A stretch of 8,973 nucleotides of DNA, taken from NCBI GenBank assembly GCA_009649835.1, contig PYCK01000083.1, positions 1 to 8,973 of the forward strand, read 5' to 3'. Origin of the DNA: Candidatus Methanocomedens sp. GTDB lineage: Archaea; Halobacteriota; Methanosarcinia; Methanosarcinales; Methanocomedenaceae. Below, piece by piece: positions 1-7,129 of this stretch; within the stretch, counting starts at the first letter, position 1; each line of letters starts with the position of its first letter. The translations under genes were made by a program, and so were the position numbers. A model generated the notes under the pieces. The model made no database searches. It saw nothing but the letters and a program-made list of their open reading frames with translations, and was not told the DNA's origin.

Positions 1-24
1 ATTGTGGGACCGCCCTTACACTAC

Positions 25-31
25 AAAAAAA
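25..31 (-). terminator. oligo-T run after the last gene of the minus-strand operon
   Basis: On the minus strand a run of seven T residues starts a few nucleotides after the TAA of the cofE-like gene. Archaeal RNA polymerase is known to stop at short oligo-T tracts without needing a hairpin, and no strong hairpin is visible here. The position, right behind the last gene of a long unidirectional run, supports a terminator. Only 34 nt of downstream sequence are in the window, so readthrough into another gene cannot be excluded. Confidence 0.35.
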
Positions 32-34
32 TCG

Positions 35-802
35 TTAATGTGCAATATTGCTGTAATACATACACTCATCCTTTGAAAATATAGGTATCTCGCAATTTTC
101 GTCTGCAATACCATCCAGTCCCCTCACAACCACTGCGGGAATTCCCTCACCTGCCTCACCCATGATAAGCTGCGCCGCAGATACCAGGTTGTCAGCCGTA
201 GCCTTGCTGGTAATAGTAAGCTCCTTCCCGAACAGGTCCTTTGACCCCCGTGCATCCTCCACAGGACGCAGGCCCGAACAACCCAGTGCTATCCCCACAC
301 ACCCGAGCCGCATAGGCTGCGTACGGCTGTCACCCACAATGACACCCAGGCGGCAGCCAAAGGCTTCCTCAAGCTGCTTTTTGATACGATCAGCACTTGA
401 TGCCGGGTCCTCAGGCAGCAGCACCACACAGTCAGGTGGTGCGTTTGAACCATCGATTCCGGCGTTGGGCGACAGGTTACCCTTAGTAATAGTGAGTACT
501 GCACCAGGCACGCCTCCGATTATCTCATCGCACTCCCCAAGTATCAACTCCATTTCCCTGGGGTCAACAGCATACTTTAGCCCCAGTTCACTGGCTTTTT
601 TCCCCACCTCAACATCATTCAGGTCAAACAGCCTGCCTTCGGCAGTGGCCACAGCCGATTCGGCCAGCACCACAATATCGTCGTCCATGATGGTCATACC
701 GCTTTCCCTGATAGAGCTTATGAGTACGCCCCCCATATCATCGCCCGGCTCTATCAGCGGCGTCTTTATCCCGAATAATTCAAGTTTATCTGGCATGACC
801 AT
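35..802 (-). CDS. CofE-family glutamate ligase (F420-0:L-glutamate ligase paralogue)
   Basis: 255 residues, the usual length for the single-domain coenzyme F420-0:L-glutamate ligase family (PF01996), which joins L-glutamate through an amide bond to a carboxylate using GTP. Family landmarks are the N-terminal EPGDD (18-22), AEGRL (54-58), NAGIDGSN (113-120), KDLFG (188-192) and IPAVVVRGL (221-229). Two places depart from the CofE pattern I recall from Archaeoglobus: SKAEGR is ATAEGR, and the DTxGR metal/nucleotide segment is DSRTQPMR (158-165). The gene starts 5 nt after the thiC stop and ends an operon of tetrahydrofolate genes, so it may act on folate or another pterin rather than F420-0. 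The family call is firm and the substrate is open. ATG at 802 was chosen; a second in-frame ATG two codons later (796) is possible because no clear Shine-Dalgarno decides. Confidence 0.8.
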   Translation of the reverse strand: MVMPDKLELFGIKTPLIEPGDDMGGVLISSIRESGMTIMDDDIVVLAESAVATAEGRLFDLNDVEVGKKASELGLKYAVDPREMELILGECDEIIGGVPGAVLTITKGNLSPNAGIDGSNAPPDCVVLLPEDPASSADRIKKQLEEAFGCRLGVIVGDSRTQPMRLGCVGIALGCSGLRPVEDARGSKDLFGKELTITSKATADNLVSAAQLIMGEAGEGIPAVVVRGLDGIADENCEIPIFSKDECMYYSNIAH

Positions 803-807
803 CCATC

Positions 808-2079
808 TCAGTTACTATTATTCCTATTCCTATTATTCCCATCAAGAAAATCATGCATAATTGTAAGGGCGCAGAAATCCCCGCACATCGTACACGGTCC
901 TTTTTCAGGACACATGCCTGATGCCTTTTCAGGCTCGATGGCATACTGCATCTGTCCGTCCCAGTCCATGACCGCCCTATGTTTTGCCAGTTCCCTGTCC
1001 TGTAGTCTGGCATCGAACTTGATGGAATCACCAATATGTGCGGCAATGCGAAATGCCACCAACCCTTCCTTCACATCGTCCACCGTAGGCAGCCTCAGGT
1101 GTTCAGAGGGTGTGATATAGCACAGGTAATCCGCACCCGCACCCGCAGCCATGGATGCACCCACTGCCCCTGCAATGTGGTCATAGCCTACAGCCACATC
1201 AGTAGGCAGCGGTCCGGCCACGAACAACGGGAAATCCCCGGCATCTTTGTGGTATCTGACGTATCCGGCCACCTCTGATGCACGCACATGCCCACCCATA
1301 CCTTCCACAATTACCTGGACCCCGGCCTGGTTTGCCTGCCTGGCCAGTCTCATGTTTGTCAGCATCTCCTGGTGCTGTGGAGAATCGGGTGCATCGTGGA
1401 TGCAGCCGCTGCGCATAGTATTGCCCAGGGATAGTATCACATCATTCTCCTTCAGGGTTTCCAGGATATGATCAAAATTATCTATGAAAGGGTTGCCGCA
1501 TTCATTAGTAAGCATGTAGATACTGGTAAAAGAGCCGCCTTTCGATACCATACCCATGATACGGGGATGGCCTTTTAATTTCTCAATGCAGTCACGCTCT
1601 ATACAGTGCAGGACCACAGAGCTGACGCCTTCATCGACCTGCTGTTGGATATTATCCAGCAGGTGGTCTTCAGTCATGGAGTAGATACCCTGTTGGGCCA
1701 CTGACTGGTAAATGGGTACTGTGGTTACAGGCAGGGTGGTATGCCGGTAGATGGAACGCCTGATTGCGGGTATGTCCCCGCCCATTGACAGGTCGGTCAG
1801 GGTATCAGCTTTGTATTTCTCTGCCACCATGGCCTTTTCAAGTTCTTCTTTCGGGTCGATCATTGCACTGGAAGTGCCGATGTTCACATTGACCTTGGTG
1901 GTGGCACCCTTGCCTATTGCCACTGAGGCCAGCCCCCGGGTCATTATTACCAGACTACCCTCTGCCACCCGGGCACGGATCACTTCAGGGTCGATACCTT
2001 CACAAGACGCCACATCTTTCATCTGTCTGGTAATAACGCCATTTTTTGCCAGTTCTACTTGTGTTTTCCCGTTTTCCAT
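808..2079 (-). CDS. thiC: ThiC-family radical SAM enzyme (HMP-P synthase or 5-hydroxybenzimidazole synthase)
   Basis: 423 residues from ATG 2079 (a GTG at 2088 would add three). ThiC rearranges aminoimidazole ribotide, a purine intermediate, into the thiamin pyrimidine HMP-P by radical SAM chemistry. Landmarks are KVNVNIGTSS (62-71), DLSMGGD (96-102), the TVPIYQ and VSKGGSF segments, LSLGNTMRSGCIHDA (216-230), GPLPTDVAVGYDHI (289-302) and SEHLRLP (325-331). The C-terminal cluster motif is C396-x2-C399-x3-C403, one residue shorter than the CX2CX4C of typical ThiC, with two more Cys just before it. The near-invariant EGPGHVP is EGMGGHV (259-265). Its paralogue BzaF makes 5-hydroxybenzimidazole from the same substrate, so that activity is a real alternative. 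The protein ends in a low-complexity Asn/Arg tail encoded by TATTCC-like repeats. An AT-rich 49-nt gap before the start could hold an internal promoter. Family certain, product uncertain. Confidence 0.85.
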   Translation of the reverse strand: MENGKTQVELAKNGVITRQMKDVASCEGIDPEVIRARVAEGSLVIMTRGLASVAIGKGATTKVNVNIGTSSAMIDPKEELEKAMVAEKYKADTLTDLSMGGDIPAIRRSIYRHTTLPVTTVPIYQSVAQQGIYSMTEDHLLDNIQQQVDEGVSSVVLHCIERDCIEKLKGHPRIMGMVSKGGSFTSIYMLTNECGNPFIDNFDHILETLKENDVILSLGNTMRSGCIHDAPDSPQHQEMLTNMRLARQANQAGVQVIVEGMGGHVRASEVAGYVRYHKDAGDFPLFVAGPLPTDVAVGYDHIAGAVGASMAAGAGADYLCYITPSEHLRLPTVDDVKEGLVAFRIAAHIGDSIKFDARLQDRELAKHRAVMDWDGQMQYAIEPEKASGMCPEKGPCTMCGDFCALTIMHDFLDGNNRNRNNSN

Positions 2080-2128
2080 AAGTCTCACTTATTATTCGTC
2101 TCAATTACATTCTTTTAAAAATAGAAAT

Positions 2129-2998
2129 TCAATCCAGGCCGCACATTTCAAGCAGCCGCCTGGTATTCCCATGTCCGCCTATCGGCATGATATGTATGCC
2201 CTGGCAGTTGGTCCTGATATCAGCTATGGTCTTTGCCGCAATTCTCATTCCTTCTAATGCGGGATCTGCCGCTGCTTCCATTCTACTGATTGCTTCATCC
2301 GGTATCTTTACACCCGGTATCTTCTCGTTCATGAACCTGGCATTTTGTGCGGACCGTAAAGGTATGATACCGGCAATGATCGGTATTCCTGTATGTCTGG
2401 CAGCATCTGCGAACTCATTGAACACCGCCGCATCGAATACTGCCTGGGTCTGGATGAACCTGGCTTTGGCCAATACCTTCTTGTTAAGCTTGAATAATTG
2501 CGGCCCAAGCGGCCTGGCACCCGGATTTGCCACTGCACCGGCGCATAGGGAAGTGGGACTGTCAAGGGGCTTGTCCTGGAAATCTGACCCATTGTTCATT
2601 TTTTCAATAAGCTGTAACAACTGCACAGAATCCAGGTCAAACACCGGTTTTGTTGAAGGCATGTCACCCATGGTCGGGTAATCACCTGACATGGCCAGTA
2701 TATTGTGTATCCCAAGCGCATGGGCCGCCAGCAGGTCAGACTGGAGTGCCAGCCTGTTACGGTCCCGGCACGTCATGTGCATAATGGTCTCAAAACCCAT
2801 CTCCCCAAGTTTGTGGCAGAGCACTATTGGTGACATGCGCATCATTGATCGCTGGTTATCTGTGACATTCACGGCATCCACCAGTCCCTGCAGTAGTCTG
2901 GCCCCGGCCAGGGCACCTGAAATGTCAGTACCCCTGGGCGGACTTACCTCGGCAGTAACTACGAATTTCCCTGATCCCAGTACATCAGCAAATCCCAT
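2129..2998 (-). CDS. metF: 5,10-methylenetetrahydrofolate reductase, short MetF type
   Basis: 289 residues, covering only the catalytic barrel of the MTHFR family (PF02219), which reduces methylene-H4F to 5-methyl-H4F with a flavin. Residues seen include the N-terminal TAEVSPPRG, VNVTDNQRS, the TCRDRN segment followed by LGIHNILAMSGDYP, FIQTQAVFD, and IIAGIIPLRS followed by PGVKIP. All fit the family. ATG 2998 was preferred over the in-frame ATG at 3016 because an AGGAGG lies 7 nt before it, inside the end of metV. With this start only 1 nt separates the metV stop from the metF start, which implies translational coupling. The pairing with a Cys-rich MetV partner is the arrangement known from acetogens and some other anaerobes. 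In an organism that would also carry methanopterin-linked Mer, this enzyme would supply methyl-H4F for biosynthesis. Confidence 0.9.
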   Translation of the reverse strand: MGFADVLGSGKFVVTAEVSPPRGTDISGALAGARLLQGLVDAVNVTDNQRSMMRMSPIVLCHKLGEMGFETIMHMTCRDRNRLALQSDLLAAHALGIHNILAMSGDYPTMGDMPSTKPVFDLDSVQLLQLIEKMNNGSDFQDKPLDSPTSLCAGAVANPGARPLGPQLFKLNKKVLAKARFIQTQAVFDAAVFNEFADAARHTGIPIIAGIIPLRSAQNARFMNEKIPGVKIPDEAISRMEAAADPALEGMRIAAKTIADIRTNCQGIHIMPIGGHGNTRRLLEMCGLD

Positions 2999-2999
2999 C

Positions 3000-3620
3000 T
3001 TACAGCCTCCTGTCATGGTTCACGGGCGGTCTTATGCCATCCATTAACTGCAGCATACCCCTGCTTTCCAATATCTCGTATATCTTCGCCCAGATGCATT
3101 CACGCTCCCCTACCTCGCAGTCTCCATCAATAGAGCCGCCGCAGGGTCCGTTCACCTGGGATTTCGGGCAGCCCGATTTTGGACACAATCCTGCATAGAG
3201 CCCCACATTACAATCCCCGCACATGACGCAAAAATTCTCTAAGGTCTCATCCTTTAGTGCACTTCCAAGAGATGTAGTATCCAGGCCGGGCAGTACGGGT
3301 TTGCCAGAGATACGGCCCAGCAGTGATACACCTGCACCGCAGCTCATTACCAGCAGCATATCGGCCTTATCCAATGCCGGATATTCCTCGACCAGGCTGT
3401 CCCAGGATTCAGTGCTGCAAGCATGTTTTACAATCTTTCCATCCAGTACATCCAGGCCGCTGCGCTGCAATTGTGCTGTCATCATGCTGACCTGCGCCTC
3501 ACCCCCTGTGCGTATCTTGCGGGCGCATATACCGCAGCCAACCACGCATATACTTAGATCAGGGAACATCTCTACCATACTGAGTATTTCTTTAATGGGT
3601 TTAGGTCGTGTGATTATCAT
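3000..3620 (-). CDS. metV: MetV-type Cys-rich partner of methylenetetrahydrofolate reductase
   Basis: 206 residues with 13 cysteines. The C-terminal third carries the MTHFR-associated cysteine domain (PF12225 type): C131-x2-C134-x2-C137, C146, C151, then NGPCGGS with C160, C168 and C175 before an IW-containing end. The N-terminal half holds C25-x3-C29-x2-C32, followed by C68 and C94. MetV homologues are iron-sulfur/zinc proteins that pair with short MetF and are thought to route electrons from ferredoxin or a partner to the flavin. The first Cys group and the C-terminal group could each hold a metal or [4Fe-4S] site; which Cys bind what cannot be read from sequence. The gene begins 14 nt after the dihydropteroate synthase stop, with a GGGGT at about 8 nt spacing, and its last codons contain the metF ribosome-binding site. 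Confidence 0.85.
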   Translation of the reverse strand: MIITRPKPIKEILSMVEMFPDLSICVVGCGICARKIRTGGEAQVSMMTAQLQRSGLDVLDGKIVKHACSTESWDSLVEEYPALDKADMLLVMSCGAGVSLLGRISGKPVLPGLDTTSLGSALKDETLENFCVMCGDCNVGLYAGLCPKSGCPKSQVNGPCGGSIDGDCEVGERECIWAKIYEILESRGMLQLMDGIRPPVNHDRRL

Positions 3621-3634
3621 ATTATTTACCCCAT

Positions 3635-4906
3635 TTATCCGTACCTATAAATGGTGTCATTGAACCGCTGCAGGGCGGTTCGGACCAGTCCGGCTATCAC
3701 AGGCAGGTCCCTGGCCTGGCATTCCAATTTTGCAGCTAAGCGTTTTAACTGAAGTTCAGTGCCCATCAAAATAAGGTCAACGCAATCTGTTTCATGTGAT
3801 ACGGCATCCCTTGGCAGGGCGGCATCGCACCCACGGGAGAGGGCTTCCTGCTTGATTATCAGGGCTTCCGTAGTAGTGACATTGTTAATTTTAAGCACCC
3901 GGCACACGGTCTTATCCTTCATCACCCTGCCGCCTGTACCTGTGGCACCTATCCTGTTAAAATATCCTGGTGCATCCTTTGCACTGGTAATATCCAGTAC
4001 TTCAATAGAGTAATTATCCATTGCTTTAGCAGAGTGATTATCCAGTGCTTCAATAGAGTGATCTGGTTTTCCGGCTGTGATATTGCGTCCCTTTATAGCT
4101 TCTGCCACCCGGATGGCATCAACAGTACCTGCCACATCATGGGTCCTGATAATATGTGCACCTTTATAGACAGCAATAGCAGTAGCTGCAATGGAACCCA
4201 TAAGTCTGTCAGCGGGCGGCTTATCCAGCACCTCGCCTATTAACGACTTTCTTGAGATGGCTGCCAGCACAGGTTTGCCAAATACCTTCAGGCGTTCCAG
4301 CTGGTCAATTGTCTCGAAATCATATATCGGTACTTTTTCCGGCACCCATTTCCCGATAGCCGGGTCGATGATGATCTGCTCAGGTGCTATACCGGTATCT
4401 TCAGCTTTTTTAATTATCCTATCCAGTGATTGCATCACAGCATCCATACCTATCACGTCACCGGGCACCCTATCTGATGCCATGACCACAACAGGACAGC
4501 CGTATTCATGGACAACCTCTGCCATACCAGGGTCAGCGGTCAGGCCGCTCACATCATTAATAATACGTGCTCCCATCTCAAGTGCATCGCGGGCCAAATC
4601 AGCGCACTGGGTATCCACTGAAATGGGCACGTCCACGTTACCAGTGAGCTGTTCCAGTGCCGGGATAAGACGTTTGCGTTCTTCTTCCTTTGTGATCTTA
4701 TCAGCCAGGGGCCAGGTGGAGCGCGCACCCACATCAATGAAGTCGGCACCTTCTGCCACCATCTGCTCTGCTACAGGAACTACATTTCCTTGTTCGGTCA
4801 CTGACCCTTTGTAAAATGATTCACGACTCAGGTTTATTGCGCCCATGATGCGCACCGGATGTGCATCTCCCACTGTAATACCTGCAATAGTCGTGTCAAC
4901 TACCAT
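3635..4906 (-). CDS. dihydropteroate synthase, archaeal type, with extra C-terminal domain
   Basis: 423 residues against roughly 270-290 for ordinary FolP. Residues 1-275 form the pterin-binding TIM barrel: MGAINLSRESF (21-31, for MGxxNxTPDSF), DVGARSTWP (58-66, for DxGxESTRP), PISVDT (94-99), INDVSGL (116-122), IIIDPAIG (178-185), AAISRKSLIG (215-224) and IIRTHDV (252-258). The enzyme joins hydroxymethyl-dihydropterin diphosphate to p-aminobenzoate. The substrate-loop changes (SRESF, STWP) leave room for a different aminobenzoate partner. A linker of three 8-residue repeats (283-306) leads to a domain at about 330-415 with KQEALSRGCDAALPR and DLILMGTELQL. From memory, a similar segment lies N-terminal to the barrel in many clostridial and Chloroflexi enzymes. 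Position between folD and metV argues for folate synthesis. Start ATG 4906 has a weak AGGT; folD ends 45 nt upstream. Confidence 0.82.
   Translation of the reverse strand: MVVDTTIAGITVGDAHPVRIMGAINLSRESFYKGSVTEQGNVVPVAEQMVAEGADFIDVGARSTWPLADKITKEEERKRLIPALEQLTGNVDVPISVDTQCADLARDALEMGARIINDVSGLTADPGMAEVVHEYGCPVVVMASDRVPGDVIGMDAVMQSLDRIIKKAEDTGIAPEQIIIDPAIGKWVPEKVPIYDFETIDQLERLKVFGKPVLAAISRKSLIGEVLDKPPADRLMGSIAATAIAVYKGAHIIRTHDVAGTVDAIRVAEAIKGRNITAGKPDHSIEALDNHSAKAMDNYSIEVLDITSAKDAPGYFNRIGATGTGGRVMKDKTVCRVLKINNVTTTEALIIKQEALSRGCDAALPRDAVSHETDCVDLILMGTELQLKRLAAKLECQARDLPVIAGLVRTALQRFNDTIYRYG
3991..4062 (-). repeat. three tandem 24-bp repeats in the dihydropteroate synthase linker
   Basis: Three consecutive 24-bp units (3991-4014, 4015-4038, 4039-4062) each begin TATCCA on the plus strand and end in AGAGTAAT or AGAGTGAT. 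The first and third differ at only two positions; the middle one has more changes. In the protein they give three 8-residue units like HSIEALDN at residues 283-306, exactly between the barrel and the C-terminal domain. A degenerate fourth unit may follow (TSAKDA). Because the unit length is a multiple of three, copy number can change without breaking the frame. Confidence 0.85.
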
Positions 4907-4951
4907 ACAACTACCTTGATTATTATACTATTTTCCGGTTATTCTATCCGA

Positions 4952-5809
4952 TCATCCTGATAACCTGTGCGCGGATTCCAGTGTATGCTGCAGCAGGATA
5001 GAAATTGTCATGGGACCTACACCACCAGGGACCGGAGTGATCAGTGATACCTCTGGCAGCACAGCCTCGAAATCCACATCTCCCACTACTTTGCCGTCCT
5101 TCTGGCTTATACCAACATCAAACACTACTGCCCCCTTTTTCACCATATCAGCCTTGATAAGATGGGGTACCCCGGTGGCAGATATCAGGATATCTGCCTG
5201 CGTAGTGTACCTTTTCAGGTCATCGGTATAGACGTGGCAGACCGATACCGTAGCATTGCGGTTTAATAGCATAGCTGCCATAGGTTTTCCTACGACATTA
5301 CTGTGCCCGACAATGACCGCATTCTTGCCTTCCACTTCAACCCCGTATTCTTCCATGGCACGGATGATACCTTTGGGGGTACAGGGGACCAGGCCTTCGT
5401 TGCCTATAAGCAACTGTCCCATGTTCACCGGATTGAAACCATCTGCATCTTTTTTTGGTGCAATGGCCTCCATGGCTGCCTGTGCATCCAGGTGGGGCGG
5501 CAGTGGGAGCTGGACCAGTATGGCATGGATATCGTCCCTATTATTCAGGGAGTGTATCAGTGCTGTCAATTCTTCCTGGCCGGCATCGGCGGGCAGGGTA
5601 TGGTCCTCTGCATGGACACTGGCCCGTTCACATGCCTTATGCTTTAACCTCACATACATTTTGGAGCCCTCATCGTCCCCCACCAGTATGGTGGCCAGGC
5701 CCGGAGTGATGCCTTTTGAGCTTTTTAGTTCTGCTACCCCTTTAGCAACCTCCTGCTCTATTTTCTTTGCCAGGGCACGCCCGTCTATTAGCTTATTACC
5801 GGATTCCAT
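4952..5809 (-). CDS. folD: bifunctional methylenetetrahydrofolate dehydrogenase / methenyl-H4F cyclohydrolase
   Basis: 285 residues from ATG 5809, normal FolD length. It oxidises methylene-H4F to methenyl-H4F with NAD(P)+ and hydrolyses that to 10-formyl-H4F in the cytoplasm. Visible signatures, numbered from ATG 5809, are the catalytic YxxxK (Y52, K56), QLPLP, DADGFNPVN, PCTPKGI, the dinucleotide-binding GHSNVVGKP and TPVPGGVGPMT near the C-terminus. All key positions are intact. A GTG at 5818 would add three residues; ATG was preferred as the commoner start, although the only Shine-Dalgarno-like sequences (GGTGG, GTGGT) do not decide. It lies 24 nt after glyA and supplies the formyl donor for PurN, the first gene of the operon. 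The family is mainly bacterial; its presence in an archaeon with methanopterin suggests ancient transfer. Confidence 0.95.
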   Translation of the reverse strand: MESGNKLIDGRALAKKIEQEVAKGVAELKSSKGITPGLATILVGDDEGSKMYVRLKHKACERASVHAEDHTLPADAGQEELTALIHSLNNRDDIHAILVQLPLPPHLDAQAAMEAIAPKKDADGFNPVNMGQLLIGNEGLVPCTPKGIIRAMEEYGVEVEGKNAVIVGHSNVVGKPMAAMLLNRNATVSVCHVYTDDLKRYTTQADILISATGVPHLIKADMVKKGAVVFDVGISQKDGKVVGDVDFEAVLPEVSLITPVPGGVGPMTISILLQHTLESAHRLSG

Positions 5810-5833
5810 TCTTACCACATACCACCATATACT

Positions 5834-7078
5834 TCATGTATAGATAGGATAGATTGGGAATTGCCCGCACAACTTCTTCATATTCTGCTTTACTGTAATG
5901 AGTGTGTTCTCATCATCTATATGTTTCAACACGTTATCGATGTTCTCTGAAATGATCTGTATCTGGGGTTCCTTCATTCCCCTGGTGGTGATTGCAGGCG
6001 TACCCAGCCTGATACCACTGGTTACAAATGGACTGCGGGTCTCAAAGGGTATGGTATTCTTATTTGCTATGATACCTGCCTTGCTAAGTGCTGCTTCTGC
6101 TTCCTTGCCTGTAATACCGGTTTTGGTCAGGTCAACCAGCATCAAATGGGTATCTGTACCGTCGGAGACAATATTGTGCCCCATATTCATCAGGTCTGCA
6201 GCCATTTTTTTTGCATTGACCACTATCTGCGCCTGGTAATCCCTGAACTCCCGGGTCTGGGCCTCTTTAAATGCCACAGCTTTGGCCGCAATTATGTGCA
6301 TGAGCGGGCCGCCCTGGATTCCGGGAAATACGCTCCTGTTAATGTCTTTTGCATATTCTTCTTTGCACATTATCATGCCGCCCCTGGGACCGCGCAGGGT
6401 CTTATGTGTGGTCGTGGTCACGAAATCAGCATGTGGGATGGGACTCTGGTGTACGCCTGCCACTATCAGGCCTGCAATATGTGCAATGTCTGCCAGCAGG
6501 TAGGCACCCACCTCATCTGCTATATCCTTAAATGCGGTAAAGTCCAGTTCCCTGGGATATGCGCTGGCACCTGCCACTATCATCTTCGGTTTGTGTTCCT
6601 TTGCCATTAGCATCAGTTCATCGTAATCAATTGTCATGGTCTCCCGGCTCACACCATAGGGCACTATATTATACAGCTTGCCGCAAAAGTTCACAGGACT
6701 GCCGTGGGACAGGTGACCGCCATGGGACAGGTCCATACTCAGGATGGTATCGCCGGGATTGAGTACTGCAAAATACACAGCCATATTGGCACCTGAACCC
6801 GAATGGGGCTGGACGTTCACATGCTCGGCACCGAACAGGTCAGCTGCCCGTTCTATTGCCAGGTCTTCTGCTACGTCCACGAACTCGCATCCGCCGTAAT
6901 ACCGCTTGCCAGAATAGCCTTCTGCATATTTATTTGTCATTATACTGCCCTGGGCTTCCATAACTGCCCGGCTTGTATAATTCTCTGATGCTATCAGGTT
7001 GAGCTTGTATTCCTGCCGCTCGGATTCATTTTTCATAGCTTCTGCAATTAAAGGGTCCACTTCTGAAATATATGACAT
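5834..7078 (-). CDS. glyA: serine hydroxymethyltransferase
   Basis: 414 residues, full length. A pyridoxal-phosphate enzyme of fold type I that moves the serine hydroxymethyl group to H4F, giving glycine and 5,10-methylene-H4F. Motifs are NKYAEGYSGKRYYGG (49-63), NVQPHSGSGAN (88-98), LSHGGHLSHG (117-126), DIAHIAGL (197-204), the PLP lysine K226 within TTTTHKTLRGPRGG (221-234), and FPGIQGGPLMHIIAAKAV (251-268). The sequence reads like the bacterial form, not the shorter-motif methanopterin-specific archaeal form, which fits the H4F setting. An AGGAGA lies 10 nt before ATG 7078. It follows purN by 51 nt and is the entry point of one-carbon units into this pathway. Confidence 0.97.
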   Translation of the reverse strand: MSYISEVDPLIAEAMKNESERQEYKLNLIASENYTSRAVMEAQGSIMTNKYAEGYSGKRYYGGCEFVDVAEDLAIERAADLFGAEHVNVQPHSGSGANMAVYFAVLNPGDTILSMDLSHGGHLSHGSPVNFCGKLYNIVPYGVSRETMTIDYDELMLMAKEHKPKMIVAGASAYPRELDFTAFKDIADEVGAYLLADIAHIAGLIVAGVHQSPIPHADFVTTTTHKTLRGPRGGMIMCKEEYAKDINRSVFPGIQGGPLMHIIAAKAVAFKEAQTREFRDYQAQIVVNAKKMAADLMNMGHNIVSDGTDTHLMLVDLTKTGITGKEAEAALSKAGIIANKNTIPFETRSPFVTSGIRLGTPAITTRGMKEPQIQIISENIDNVLKHIDDENTLITVKQNMKKLCGQFPIYPIYT

Positions 7079-7129
7079 GTTATGTTATTCTCCTGACTGG
7101 GATTATTGTGATGTGTGTTATGATTAAAT

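Noticed and set aside
162..860. Long plus-strand open frame opposite the cofE-like gene
   Set aside because: It is antisense to a clear family member, is Ser/Pro-rich with no recognisable domain, and ends in low-complexity Tyr/Ser encoded by the thiC tail repeats.
2080..2128. Internal promoter or thiamin riboswitch before the thiC-family gene
   Set aside because: The 49-nt gap is too short for a TPP riboswitch and shows none of its conserved core. An AT-rich TATA-like patch exists but is too weak to list.
2999..3016. Upstream ATG start for metF
   Set aside because: It would overlap metV and place the strong AGGAGG inside the coding region; ATG 2998 has ideal spacing to that site.
4191..4814. 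Plus-strand open frame of about 207 codons opposite the dihydropteroate synthase
   Set aside because: Antisense shadow of a conserved barrel; Ser/Thr/Pro-rich with no domain and no promoter or ribosome site.
4907..4951. Internal promoter between folD and the dihydropteroate synthase gene
   Set aside because: GTATAATAA-like sequence is present on the minus strand, but the gap is only 45 nt in an AT-rich spacer and nothing else supports it.
5810..5818. Upstream GTG start for folD
   Set aside because: It adds only three residues and has a ribosome-site-like GGTGG too close to it; ATG 5809 fits family length equally well.
5256..5843. Plus-strand open frame opposite folD
   Set aside because: Antisense shadow; the opposite strand has every FolD motif intact.
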